Positions 34,749 to 44,171 are shown, numbered from the stretch's first letter. The stretch is DNA of 64,000 bases from Gemmatimonadota bacterium (GCA_016719105.1 JADKAQ010000008.1:310001-374000), one strand, 5' to 3'. Program-made: numbers and translations. Notes: generated by a model not told the origin, from the sequence alone.

Positions 34749-37577
34749 ATGCGCATCTCAGACCGCCGCACCTTCGTCGGCCCCAGCATCTACGCCCACT
34801 TCCCGGTCATTCGCCTCGAAGTCGACCTGGGCGACGTCGAGCACTGGCCGACCATGCGACTCGGCCAGGGCTTCATCGACGCCCTCGTCGAGCGCCTCCC
34901 GGGGCTGCACGAGCATGGGTGCAGCTACGGCGAAGCGGGGGGGTTCATCCGGCGCATGTCCGAGGATGAGGGGACGTGGCTCGGTCACGTGCTCGAGCAC
35001 GTCGCCATCGAGCTGCAGAACATCGCCGGCGAGGACGTCACCTTCGGGAAGACGCGCTCCATCGACGACCGCCCCGGCGTCTATGACGTCGTCTTCGAAT
35101 ACGAGCAGGCTGAGGTGGGGAACGAGGCCGCCGACCTGGCGCTGGCACTGCTGCACTCGTTGCTCCCGACGGAGTTGCGCCCGCGGGACTTCGACGCAGC
35201 GTGGAACTGGGAGACGGCGCGCGACGAGTACATCCGCTACGCGCAGCGCCGCGCGTTAGGCCCCTCCACCGCGTCCATCGTGCATGAGGCCGCACGCCGC
35301 GGCATCCCGTGGATCCGCCTCAACGACTTCTCCCTCATCCAGCTCGGCTACGGGAAGTACCAGAAGCGCATCCAGGCCACCGTCACGTCGCAGACGTCGC
35401 ACATTGCCGTCGAGCTGGCCTCGGACAAGGAGGAGACCAACCGCATCCTCTCCTCGTTAGGATTGCCGGTGCCGCAGCAGCGCCTGGTGCAGAGTGAGGA
35501 CGGCGCCGTGCAGGCCGCACGCCGCATCGGCTATCCGGTGGTGGTCAAGCCCTACAACGCCAACCACGGGCGCGGCGTCTCGATCTTCCTGCAGGACGAG
35601 GAGTCGGTGCGCACCGCCTTCCAGAAGGCCAAGGAACACTCGCGCTCCGTCCTGGTCGAGTCGTTCATCACCGGCGCCGACCATCGCATGCTGGTGATCA
35701 ACGGCGAGCTCGTGGCCGCCTCGAAGCGCATGCCCGGACACGTGGTGGGCGACGGCGTGCAGAACATCGAGCAGCTGGTGGCCGAGGTGAATGCCGACCC
35801 GCGGCGCGGCATCGGGCACGAAAAGGTGCTCACGCGCATCGAGATCGACCACGAGGCCACGCGCCTGCTCGACACCAAGTCGTACTCCCGCTTCTCGGTC
35901 CCGCCAGCCGGCGAGGTGGTGATGTTGCGCCTGACGGCCAACCTCTCCACCGGCGGCACCGCCGCTGACGTCACCGACCAGGTGCACCCCGACAACGTCG
36001 AGATGGCAGTGCGGGCGATCAAGGCGATCGGGCTCGACGTCGGCGGCGTCGACTTCCTCACCCCCGACATCACCAAGTCGTACAAGGACATTGGCGGCGC
36101 CATCTGCGAGGTCAATGCCGCCCCGGGCTATCGCATGCACATGGCCCCCAGCGAAGGCAAGCCGCGCGACGTGGCCGGCAAGACGGTCGACATGCTCTTC
36201 CCCGCCGGCTCGCCCTCGCTCATCCCCATCGCCGCCGTCACCGGGACCAACGGCAAGACGACGACGGCGCGCATGCTCGCCCACATCCACAAACTCGCCG
36301 GGCGTTGCGTCGGCCTCACCAGCACCGACGGCGTCTACGTTGACGGGCAGCGCACCGTCGCCGGCGACATGACCGGCCCCGTGGCGACACGCATGGTACT
36401 CAGCGACCCCTCGGTCGACGTCGCCGTGCTCGAGGTTGCACGTGGCGGCCTGCTGCGCGCCGGCATGGGGGTGCGCCATGTCGACGTCGGCGCCGTGCTC
36501 AACGTGCAGAGCGATCACCTCGGGCTGCGCGGCATCCAGACGCTCGACGAACTCGCCGAGGTCAAGCGCATCATCGCCGAGGTCGCGCGCGACACCGCAG
36601 TGCTCAACGCCGACGACCCGCGCGTGTTGCGCATGGCCGCCTACACCGAGGCCAAGTCGGTCTGCTATGTGACGATGAACCCGCAGCACGAACTCGTACG
36701 CGAGCACATCCGCGCCGGTGGACGCGCCATCGCGCTCGAGGCGGGGATCAACGGGCAGATGATCACGCTCTACGACCGGGGCGCGCACATCCCGCTGCTC
36801 TGGACGCACCTCATCCCCGCCACGATGGAAGGGAAGGCGACGTTCAACGTGCAGAACGCGATGTTCGCCGCGGCGATGGCCTTCTCGATGGGGGTGCGCC
36901 TCGAGGACATCCGCAACGGGCTGCGCACCTTCCACACGACCTTCTATCAGGCCCCCGGCCGGCTCAACGTCTTCGATGAGCACCCGTTCAAGGTGATCAT
37001 GGACTACGGCCACAATGCCGCGGCCGTCGATTCGGTGTGCCAACTCGTCAGGCGGCTCGACGTGAAGGGACGCCGCATCTGCGTGGTGGCCGGCCCCGGC
37101 GATCGCCGCACGGAGGACATCGTCGAGATCGGCCAGGTGGCGGCCAAGGGCAACTTCGATCACTACATCTGCCGGCGCGACGACGACCTGCGCGGGCGCG
37201 ATGGCGACGAGGTGCCGCGCCTGATCCGCGACACCCTCCTGGCCGAGGGGATCGCCGAGGATAAGGTCTCACTCATCGCCGATGAACAGGAGGCGATCGA
37301 AGCCGCGCTGCAGATGGCCCGCCCGGGCGACCTGGTCCTGCTCTTCGCCGACGCGCTCGCCCGCAGCTGGAAGCAGGTCGTGCACTTCCGCTCGGCGGCC
37401 AGCGAATCCGTCGAGGCCGTGCTGCGCTCGACCGGCGAGTTCCTCGCCGCCCAGGCGGCGCTCAGCGCCCCACGCACCGACGAGGACGGCTCCACGCCGC
37501 TCCCCGCACTTGGCGATGACGTGGTGCTCGTGCGCGACGAGCGCGGCGTGCACATCGCGCGCGAGCAGGACGATTGA
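34749..37577 (+). CDS. cphA: Cyanophycin synthetase (942 aa)
   Basis: Builds cyanophycin, a poly-Asp backbone with Arg side chains, using ATP. The N-terminal domain (1-160) is followed by an ATP-grasp domain (about 215-480, with VVKPYNANHGRGVSIF and GGVDFL...AICEVNAAPGYR) and a Mur-ligase domain from about residue 495 (VTGTNGKTTTARML, near 498; VLEVARGGLLRAG; LNVQSDHLG). Both active modules look intact. At 942 residues it is longer than common CphA1 proteins because of a C-terminal tail of about 60 residues (LSAPRTDEDGSTPLPALGDD). Forms a storage-polymer cluster with cphB and the next gene. Confidence 0.93.
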   Translation: MRISDRRTFVGPSIYAHFPVIRLEVDLGDVEHWPTMRLGQGFIDALVERLPGLHEHGCSYGEAGGFIRRMSEDEGTWLGHVLEHVAIELQNIAGEDVTFGKTRSIDDRPGVYDVVFEYEQAEVGNEAADLALALLHSLLPTELRPRDFDAAWNWETARDEYIRYAQRRALGPSTASIVHEAARRGIPWIRLNDFSLIQLGYGKYQKRIQATVTSQTSHIAVELASDKEETNRILSSLGLPVPQQRLVQSEDGAVQAARRIGYPVVVKPYNANHGRGVSIFLQDEESVRTAFQKAKEHSRSVLVESFITGADHRMLVINGELVAASKRMPGHVVGDGVQNIEQLVAEVNADPRRGIGHEKVLTRIEIDHEATRLLDTKSYSRFSVPPAGEVVMLRLTANLSTGGTAADVTDQVHPDNVEMAVRAIKAIGLDVGGVDFLTPDITKSYKDIGGAICEVNAAPGYRMHMAPSEGKPRDVAGKTVDMLFPAGSPSLIPIAAVTGTNGKTTTARMLAHIHKLAGRCVGLTSTDGVYVDGQRTVAGDMTGPVATRMVLSDPSVDVAVLEVARGGLLRAGMGVRHVDVGAVLNVQSDHLGLRGIQTLDELAEVKRIIAEVARDTAVLNADDPRVLRMAAYTEAKSVCYVTMNPQHELVREHIRAGGRAIALEAGINGQMITLYDRGAHIPLLWTHLIPATMEGKATFNVQNAMFAAAMAFSMGVRLEDIRNGLRTFHTTFYQAPGRLNVFDEHPFKVIMDYGHNAAAVDSVCQLVRRLDVKGRRICVVAGPGDRRTEDIVEIGQVAAKGNFDHYICRRDDDLRGRDGDEVPRLIRDTLLAEGIAEDKVSLIADEQEAIEAALQMARPGDLVLLFADALARSWKQVVHFRSAASESVEAVLRSTGEFLAAQAALSAPRTDEDGSTPLPALGDDVVLVRDERGVHIAREQDD

Positions 37578-37637
37578 TCCCTCTGGCATTCCGCAGGTAG
37601 TCTCCTGACCGACCGCATCGTCGATTCCCGGCGCCTC

Positions 37638-39317
37638 ATGGGCCCCAACTTCTTCTCCTCGCGGGAAGGAGCGGTGCTCGACGTGCGGTGTGGTGACGAG
37701 GAGTGCGCCCCGCTGCTGCTGGCGTGGCGCACCGAGGCCCTCGAACTCGCCACGCGCCTGGGGTGGCACGACGCCGAGGCGATCGTGCGCCCGCATCCGG
37801 GCGGGGCGCAGTGTTTCCTCTCCGCCCCCGTCGACGCGCTGCTCACCGCGACCGAGGTCAACGAACGGGCGTGGCAGGCGGCCGAGTGCGTGGTCGCGGG
37901 CGGTGTCGCCCCCGATCGGCGTGACGCCGTGGCGCGGCTCATGGTGCACCGGCAGCACGAGGCGCGACCGGCGCTGGTCGCCCTGCAGCACGAGGCACAC
38001 GCGCGCGGCGTGACCTTCACCTACGACGATGAGTGCGCGTCCATCGGGGCCGGGGCGGGGAGCGCGCGCTACGCCCTCACCGCCCTGCCGTTGCCAGGGC
38101 GCGTCGATTGGCGCGCGGTCCACGACATCCCCGTCGCCCTCGTCACCGGCTCCAACGGCAAGACGACGACCACGCGTCTCATTGCCGCGATGCTCGCCGA
38201 CGCCGGCCACGTCACCGGCCTCACCTCCACCGACGGCGTCTGGTGTGCGGGGGAGATGCTGGACCACGGCGACTACTCCGGCCCCGTGGGGGCCCGCCTG
38301 GTCCTGCGCGACCGGCGCGTCACCGCGGCGGTGCTGGAAACGGCGCGCGGCGGCATGCTCCGCCGCGGGCTCGCCACCGACAGGTGCAACGTGGCGGTCG
38401 TGACGCAGGTGAGCGCCGACCACATGGGAGAATACGGCATCCACGACTTGCGTACGCTCGCCGAAGCCAAGCTCATCGTCGCGCGCGCGCTTGTCCCGGG
38501 CGGTCGCCTCGTCCTCAACGCCGACGACGCCATGCTCGTCGCCCTCGCCCCCGCCGTGCAGGCGCCGATCAGCTGGTTCTCGCTCGACGCCTCGAGCCGA
38601 GTGGTGGCGGCGCACCGCGCCGCCGGCGGCGAGGGGTGCCTCGTGCGCGACGGCGCCCTCTGGGCGGTTGGTCCTGCCGGTGAGCAGTCGCTCGGCGACA
38701 TCGCCGCCATGCCGATCACCCTGGGAGGGGCCGCCAGGTACAACATCGCCAACGCCCTTGCGGCCAGCGCGGCCGCCCTGGCGCTGGGGGTGGCACCATC
38801 GTCAGTGCGCGACACGTTGCAGCGCTTCGGCGCGCGCCCCGAGGACAATCCGGGGCGACTCTCGCTCCTGCGCTATCGTGGCGCCCGCCTCGTGGTCGAC
38901 TTCGTGCACAATCCCGATGGATGGTACGCCCTCTGGCACGCGCTCAGGCACGTCCCCGCCACGCGACGCGTGGTGGTGGTGGGGCAGGCGGGGGATCGCG
39001 ACGACGGTGCGCTGGACGAGATGGCGAACGCCGTGTGGAGCGAGCGTCCCGATCTCGTGATCCTCAAGGAGCTCCCCAAGTACCGCCGCGGGCGCCCCGC
39101 CTTCGAAACGCGCGAGCGGCTGGCGCGCGCGCTGGTGGCCGCCGGAGCCCGCGTGGACGCGCTGCGCCGCACCGACACCGAAGGCGAGGCGTTGCAGCTG
39201 GCGTTGGCCGTCGCGCGCGAGGGCGACCTCCTCGTGCTCGCGGTGCACGACGACTATCGCGGGGCGATGCAGTGGCTGCAACAGGCGGGCGCCGAGGTGG
39301 TCAGCTCGCTCGAATAG
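37638..39317 (+). CDS. Cyanophycin synthetase-like Mur ligase without ATP-grasp (559 aa)
   Basis: The N-terminal 150 residues resemble the CphA N-domain (MGPNFFSSREGAVLDV) and lead directly into a Mur-ligase domain (VALVTGSNGKTTTTRLIAAML near residue 171; VLETARGGMLRRGL; QVSADHMGEYGI; LVVDFVHNPDGW). The ATP-grasp module that adds Asp in CphA is absent. It may add Arg, make primers or process a related polymer. Family-like residues (DRIVDSRRL) continue upstream of the first ATG with no ATG, GTG or TTG there, so translation may begin at a CTG at 37605, which has AGGT upstream. Confidence 0.82.
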   Translation: MGPNFFSSREGAVLDVRCGDEECAPLLLAWRTEALELATRLGWHDAEAIVRPHPGGAQCFLSAPVDALLTATEVNERAWQAAECVVAGGVAPDRRDAVARLMVHRQHEARPALVALQHEAHARGVTFTYDDECASIGAGAGSARYALTALPLPGRVDWRAVHDIPVALVTGSNGKTTTTRLIAAMLADAGHVTGLTSTDGVWCAGEMLDHGDYSGPVGARLVLRDRRVTAAVLETARGGMLRRGLATDRCNVAVVTQVSADHMGEYGIHDLRTLAEAKLIVARALVPGGRLVLNADDAMLVALAPAVQAPISWFSLDASSRVVAAHRAAGGEGCLVRDGALWAVGPAGEQSLGDIAAMPITLGGAARYNIANALAASAAALALGVAPSSVRDTLQRFGARPEDNPGRLSLLRYRGARLVVDFVHNPDGWYALWHALRHVPATRRVVVVGQAGDRDDGALDEMANAVWSERPDLVILKELPKYRRGRPAFETRERLARALVAAGARVDALRRTDTEGEALQLALAVAREGDLLVLAVHDDYRGAMQWLQQAGAEVVSSLE

Positions 39318-39343
39318 CGCGCGCGGCGTGTGGCTCGACCGTC

Positions 39344-41290
39344 CTATCGCGCGCCGGGCTTTTTCTTCGCCTTCTCTGCCGCGGCCTTCTCTGCCGCGGC
39401 CTTGTCGGCGGCGGCCTTTTCCGCGGCCTGCTCAGCCGCCGCCTTGGCCGCCGCGGCCCGTCGGCGCGCGGTGTCGTACAGCCACCACTCCAGGTGGCTC
39501 CCGACGATCGGCAGGGGGAGTTCGCCTAACGACAACACCTCGCCGTGCCAATCGCGCGCGGAAAAGTTCGTCCCCTGCTCCCCCTGCATCCAGGCGCGCA
39601 TCGCCGCCATCTCGCGGGCCCCAAGCGCCCCCGCCCCGGCGCGCCCGGGGCGGTTGATCACGCGCTCCACCACCAGCGAATCCAGTGTCGCGTCCGGGGC
39701 GAGCAGGTAGCGCCCCAGGACGGCCCGCGCCTGTGAAGTGGACCAGCCGAGGTAGTGGATCCCGGTGTCGATCACCAGATAGGCCGTCGCCGCCCCCTCG
39801 TCGAGCAGGCGGCCGTAGGCGTCGAGCGGCCGCGCGTACATCCCCATCTCGCCGGCGAGTGACGCGGCGTACTGCGCCCAGCCCTCGGCGTAGCCTGGCG
39901 TCTCCAATTGGCGCCGGAACCCCGGAATGGACGGGTTGCCGCGCGTCATCGCCGCCTCGAGGTGGCGCCCCGGGATGAGCCACCGATACGCGGCGGACGC
40001 GAGCACGGACTGCACCGCGGGCGCACGCCAGCGCTCCGTCAGGAGCAACTGCCCCACCGGATCGATGGCGTTGGCGGCGTGGTAGACCCCGTCCGGCCAC
40101 AGCAACGCTTCGGCCGGCGTGGCCGCACGCACCACGGCATCGGACGCCGGCATCACGGCGAACTGCGCCGCAAGCACGGGCTCCAGTCGCTCGAGGTGCT
40201 GTTCCAGGCTGTCGATGACCGCCGCAAGGGAGGGCGCCACGGGCGTGGCCCGCCGCAACGAATCGTGAAAGGCCGTTGCGCTCGGATTCCAGCGCTGACC
40301 GCGCCGCAGCACGGTCATGGTGGAGTCGATGCGGCGCAGCTCGCCCAGCCCGACGCGATGCGCCTCTTCGGGCGGCACATCGAGCGAGGAGTACCGACGC
40401 AGCAGGTGGCGATACAACTCCTTGCCGCCGGGATACTGCCAGAGCCCCGGGCGTGCGGCAGCGACGGGGCGGTAGGTCCCCTCGAGGTACGCCACGAAGG
40501 AGTCGAGCGCCGGTTGAATGCGCAGCGTGACGAGCGCCGAGATCTCCGTCGTGACAATGCGACGCTGCACCGAATCGAAGGCCGTCATGCGCTCGGGCGC
40601 GAGGCGCCACGGCCCCTCGACGCCGAGCGCGCGCAGCGAACGAAAGAAGCCGATCGCCGACTCGACCATCTCGCGTGGCGCGACATAACCACGCGCGCGC
40701 CGCTCCTCGAGCCCCGTCGTGATGCGCTCGAGGACGAACGGGAAGGCCTCGACGAAGTACAAGTAGCGCTCCGCATCTCCCTGGGCGGTGAGCGGGTGGA
40801 GTCGGTAGACCTCGGTGAGGTTGCGTACCGGTGACGTCGCCGGCGAGAGGAGCGAGAAGTCCGACTGGTAGAACGCGACAGCTTCGGCCTGCGCATCCAT
40901 CTCCCATCGCAATGCCAGCGACGTGAGGTACTCTTCCTGCGAGAGCGCGGAGACGTCGAGTGCGTCCAGCGTGAGGCTCACGTTCTGCGCGAGGCGCAGG
41001 TCCGCCTTCCGGCTCTCCTGGGAGAAGTCCGGGAGGAGATTCACCCGCACTCCATTCGCCAGTGCCAGTTCGTAGCGTCGCGTGAGGGCGGTGCGCCAGT
41101 AGTCGGTGAGCGCCTCCTCCAATACGCCGCGCGCGAGGGCAGAGTCGGCTGGCGTGGGGACGGCGGGACGGGGCGTGAGGACCGCACACGCCGGCAGCGT
41201 CGCCGCGAGCGCTCCGGCGGTCAGGAGCCCGAGCCAGGACGTACCACGCCGGGCCGTGCGATGCGGCGACACGAGGGGGAGATCGAGCAC
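39344..41290 (-). CDS. DUF885 family lipoprotein (about 648 aa)
   Basis: The N-terminus has a lipoprotein signal (WLGLLTAGALAATLPACAVL). The C-terminal half matches DUF885, a family of presumed metallopeptidases: GYAEGWAQYAASLAGEMGMY and YLVIDTGIHYLGWSTSQAR. The usual HExxPGHH site is altered here to WLIPGRHLEAA, lacking the His-Glu pair. The last 40 residues are an Ala/Lys/Glu repeat tail (AAAEKAAAEKAKKKPGAR at the end). The start is uncertain; GTG at 41290 or 41272 is likely because no ATG lies close to the signal. Confidence 0.72.
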   Translation of the reverse strand: MLDLPLVSPHRTARRGTSWLGLLTAGALAATLPACAVLTPRPAVPTPADSALARGVLEEALTDYWRTALTRRYELALANGVRVNLLPDFSQESRKADLRLAQNVSLTLDALDVSALSQEEYLTSLALRWEMDAQAEAVAFYQSDFSLLSPATSPVRNLTEVYRLHPLTAQGDAERYLYFVEAFPFVLERITTGLEERRARGYVAPREMVESAIGFFRSLRALGVEGPWRLAPERMTAFDSVQRRIVTTEISALVTLRIQPALDSFVAYLEGTYRPVAAARPGLWQYPGGKELYRHLLRRYSSLDVPPEEAHRVGLGELRRIDSTMTVLRRGQRWNPSATAFHDSLRRATPVAPSLAAVIDSLEQHLERLEPVLAAQFAVMPASDAVVRAATPAEALLWPDGVYHAANAIDPVGQLLLTERWRAPAVQSVLASAAYRWLIPGRHLEAAMTRGNPSIPGFRRQLETPGYAEGWAQYAASLAGEMGMYARPLDAYGRLLDEGAATAYLVIDTGIHYLGWSTSQARAVLGRYLLAPDATLDSLVVERVINRPGRAGAGALGAREMAAMRAWMQGEQGTNFSARDWHGEVLSLGELPLPIVGSHLEWWLYDTARRRAAAAKAAAEQAAEKAAADKAAAEKAAAEKAKKKPGAR

Positions 41291-41412
41291 TCGATGTGCG
41301 CGGGAGAAGAGACGGAGGTGTGCCCGGTCACGGCCATGGGCGGCGGCACGGTGGAACTTGTACCCGCACGCCGACGATAAGGATGCAGACTCGAGATCAC
41401 GAGGCAAAGGCC

Positions 41413-42612
41413 ATGGACGTCGCCCGGTGGGGACGGTGGGTGCGGACACGTCAGGGGTTCGGGCGGTTCGGCGGCGTGCGACTCGCCGCCGTGCTCTCCG
41501 CCGCCCTGTGTCTCGTCTCCGTCGCGGCATGCGACGTGGAGGGCGGGACGGTGTGCTGCGTGCCGCCGCCTAACACGAACCAGTTGGCGGTGACGACCGT
41601 GGCGGGCGGCTTCGACACGATCTGGGAGGTGGCGTGGGGCCCGGACGGCGCGCTCTGGGTCACCGAGCGCCCTGGCATCGTCTCGCGTGTGAACCCCACG
41701 ACCGGCGCCGTGACGCGTGCGGGGACGGTGGCGGTCAATGAGATCGGCGAGGGGGGGCTGATGGGGCTCGCCTTCCACCCCGACTTCGCCACGCAGCCGT
41801 ACGTCTACCTGGCGCACACCTACCAGGGCGCCGGCGGCGTGCGGAACCGCGTCGTGCGCCTACGCTGGAACGGGTCGGCGTTAGGCGCCGCGGAGACGCT
41901 GCTCGACGACCTGCCGGGGAGTTCGGTGCACAACGGCGCGCGCCTCGCCGTAGGCCCCGACCGGCTGCTCTACGTCACCATGGGCGACGCCGCCAACACC
42001 GCCCTGCCGCAGAATCGCACCGCGCTGGGCGGCAAGATCCTCCGGATGACGCTCGACGGCGCGCCGGCCCCCGGCAATGCCCTGGGCGGGTACGTCCACT
42101 CGATGGGGCATCGCAACCCGCAGGGCCTCGCCTTTGCACCTGGCGGCACCCTCTACGCCACCGAGCACGGGCCGAGCGACAACGACGAGGTCAACCGCAT
42201 CGAGGGCGGACGCAATTACGGCTGGCCCGACGTCCGCGGCATGTGCGACGGCGACGCCGGCCCTAACGAGCGTGCGTTCTGCACCGCGAACAACGTCGCC
42301 GAGCCGCTGGCCACCTGGACGCCGACCATTGCCCCTGCCGGCATGGTGTACTACGACGCGACCCTCATCCCCGCCTGGCGCGGCAGCCTCCTCTTCACCA
42401 CCCTCAAGGGCGCCGCACTCCGGCGCCTCGTGCTCTCGGGTGATGGCCGGAGCGTGACGAGCCAGGAGACGCTGTTCGAGGGGACCTTCGGGCGCCTGCG
42501 CGCCATCGCGGTCGGCGCCGATGGCAGCGTGTACCTCGGGACGAGCAATCGCGACGGGCGCGGGACGCCTGGGGCACAGGACGATCGGATCCTGCGCGTG
42601 CGACCGCTGTAA
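41413..42612 (+). CDS. PQQ-dependent sugar dehydrogenase family lipoprotein (399 aa)
   Basis: A lipoprotein signal (LSAALCLVSVAACDVEGG) precedes a six-bladed propeller: EVAWGPDGALWVTERPG, GLMGLAFHPDF, SSVHNGARLAVGPDRLLYVTMGD (catalytic-type His), GHRNPQGLAFAPGG and EHGPSDNDEVNRIEGGRNYGWP. These match the soluble glucose dehydrogenase (Asd/YliI-like) family, which oxidises sugars with PQQ and Ca. No PQQ synthesis genes are in the window. The start at 41413 has AAGG upstream; 41383 is an alternative. Confidence 0.85.
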   Translation: MDVARWGRWVRTRQGFGRFGGVRLAAVLSAALCLVSVAACDVEGGTVCCVPPPNTNQLAVTTVAGGFDTIWEVAWGPDGALWVTERPGIVSRVNPTTGAVTRAGTVAVNEIGEGGLMGLAFHPDFATQPYVYLAHTYQGAGGVRNRVVRLRWNGSALGAAETLLDDLPGSSVHNGARLAVGPDRLLYVTMGDAANTALPQNRTALGGKILRMTLDGAPAPGNALGGYVHSMGHRNPQGLAFAPGGTLYATEHGPSDNDEVNRIEGGRNYGWPDVRGMCDGDAGPNERAFCTANNVAEPLATWTPTIAPAGMVYYDATLIPAWRGSLLFTTLKGAALRRLVLSGDGRSVTSQETLFEGTFGRLRAIAVGADGSVYLGTSNRDGRGTPGAQDDRILRVRPL

Positions 42613-42625
42613 CCCACCGGCCGGC

Positions 42626-42641
42626 GGCGACGCTGGTCGCC
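42626..42641 (+). terminator. Hairpin after the sugar dehydrogenase gene
   Basis: GGCGAC and GTCGCC flank a GCTG loop, 13 bases past the stop. The stem is short and lacks a U tract, so this is tentative. Confidence 0.4.
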
Positions 42642-42671
42642 CCCCCTCGTGCGGCGGGGTAGCTTTGCGCC

Positions 42672-43289
42672 ATGTCCGGCGACTTCTTCCGCTCGCTCCT
42701 CGCGTCGCTCACCCCGCTCGAGGGGACCGCCGTCGTCTTCGGCCTCGTGAGCGTCTGGCTCAGCACGCGCGAGAACATCTGGAGCTGGCCCACGGCGATC
42801 ATCAACGTCGGGCTGTACTCGATCCTCTTCATCCGCGAAAAACTCTACGCCGACGCCGGGCTGCAGGTCATCTACCTCGTCCTCTCCCTGTACGGCTGGT
42901 ACGAATGGAAGTTCGGCGGCGAGAACCGGTCCGAACTGCACGTCTCGCGCGTGACACCACGTCTGGCCGCGATCCTTGCGACCCTCGGCATCGCCGGTTC
43001 CGTCGCCCTCGGCACCTTCCTGCATCGCACGACCGATGCCTCGCTCCCCTACCTCGACGCCACGCTGTCGGTCTTCTCGCTCATCGCGCAGTGGATGATG
43101 ACGCGCAAGATCGTCGAGAACTGGGCGCTGTGGATCGTGCTCGACGTGGTCTACGTGTGGATGTTCATCGCCCTCAAGCACCTCAACTTCACCGCCTTCC
43201 AGTACAGCGTCTTCCTCCTGCTCGCGGTGCTGGGGTTGCGCGACTGGAAGCGCTCGTACGACGCGCGGCGCGCCAGCGCCGCGCCCTGA
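42672..43289 (+). CDS. pnuC: Nicotinamide riboside transporter PnuC (205 aa)
   Basis: Seven membrane segments with the PnuC signatures IWSWPTAIINVGLYSILF, LYGWYEWKFGG and QWMMTRKIVENWALWIVLDVVYV. PnuC imports nicotinamide riboside for NAD synthesis by facilitated diffusion, driven by intracellular phosphorylation. The kinase needed for that is encoded 2 bases after its stop (43292), so the pair forms a complete uptake-and-trap module. No NAD-related riboswitch is recognised upstream. Confidence 0.92.
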   Translation: MSGDFFRSLLASLTPLEGTAVVFGLVSVWLSTRENIWSWPTAIINVGLYSILFIREKLYADAGLQVIYLVLSLYGWYEWKFGGENRSELHVSRVTPRLAAILATLGIAGSVALGTFLHRTTDASLPYLDATLSVFSLIAQWMMTRKIVENWALWIVLDVVYVWMFIALKHLNFTAFQYSVFLLLAVLGLRDWKRSYDARRASAAP

Positions 43290-43291
43290 AC

Positions 43292-43843
43292 GTGGCGCCC
43301 TTCCCGCTGCGCGTGGTCGTCACCGGGAGCGAGAGCACGGGCAAGACGACGCTCGCGGCACAGCTCGCGCGCGCGTTAGGCACGCGGTGGGTCCCCGAGT
43401 TCTCGCGCCACTACGCCGAACAGGTACGCCGCCCGCTCACCGCGGCCGATGTCGCTCCGATTGCCCACGGACAGGTGGCGGCAGAGGAACAGGCATTGGC
43501 CGAGTGGCGCACGACCTGGGGCCCGGGGGCCGAGTGGCCCCCGGTGGTCCTCGACACCGACCTCGTCAGCACGACGGTGTACGCCGAGCACTACTATGGC
43601 GAGTGCCCGGCGTGGATCATGACGGCCGCGCGCGAACGTCTGGCGACGCTGTACCTGCTCTGCGAACCCGACATTCCGTGGACCGCCGATGGCGTGCGCG
43701 ACCAACCGAGTGCGCGCCATCGACTGCATGGCGCCTTTCGCGACCGGCTCCTGTCGTTGGGCGCCACGGTGGCGTCCGTGCACGGTGTCGGCGATGCGCG
43801 CGTGGCGTGCGCCATGGATGCGCTCGCCTCGCTGCGCGCCTAA
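43292..43843 (+). CDS. NadR-type nicotinamide riboside kinase (183 aa)
   Basis: A P-loop kinase: VVVTGSESTGKTTLAAQLA (Walker A, residues 9-27), EFSRHYAEQVRRPLTAADV and LDTDLVSTTVYAEHYYG match the ribosyl-nicotinamide kinase domain of NadR (AAA_28). The adenylyltransferase and repressor domains of full NadR are absent. It would phosphorylate nicotinamide riboside to NMN after PnuC uptake. The start is a GTG at 43292, two bases after the pnuC stop. The stop TAA lies in a GCCTAAC motif. Confidence 0.88.
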   Translation: MAPFPLRVVVTGSESTGKTTLAAQLARALGTRWVPEFSRHYAEQVRRPLTAADVAPIAHGQVAAEEQALAEWRTTWGPGAEWPPVVLDTDLVSTTVYAEHYYGECPAWIMTAARERLATLYLLCEPDIPWTADGVRDQPSARHRLHGAFRDRLLSLGATVASVHGVGDARVACAMDALASLRA

Positions 43844-43956
43844 CACATCGCGGCGGCGGCCATCGCTCGTCAGGCACGACGTACCGTTGAGCTCGCGCGA
43901 CACCTGACGCGGCAGCGACTCGCCCTTCCCGGCATGTACTGCCTAGCGAGAAGCGG

Positions 43957-43986
43957 TTGTCTCCCGATTGGTACGGTCCTGATATA
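43957..43986 (+). promoter_or_regulatory. Candidate sigma-70-type promoter
   Basis: TTGTCT (43957-43962) and GATATA (43981-43986) are 18 bases apart, in an AT-rich patch unusual for this DNA, about 185 bases before the GT39 gene. The rest of the 43844-44171 gap shows no gene. Confidence 0.4.
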
Positions 43987-44171
43987 AACAACTAGAGCAG
44001 GATCGATGGGCAGCGTGCGAAGCTGGGTCGCGCGCCGTGCGGGAAGCGCACCCGGCCGTGACATTCGTCGCCCCGCGGTGAATGGGTGCGTGACGCATGG
44101 ACTTTGCGTGACTCGCCAGCGTATCGCCCCTCTGCAGCATCTCCGTCGCGGGTCCCCTCCCTCGTAAGGCA

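Noticed and set aside
43292..43843. Full NadR with adenylyltransferase and repressor domains
   Set aside because: Only the P-loop kinase portion is present in 183 residues. No HxGH adenylyltransferase motif is seen.
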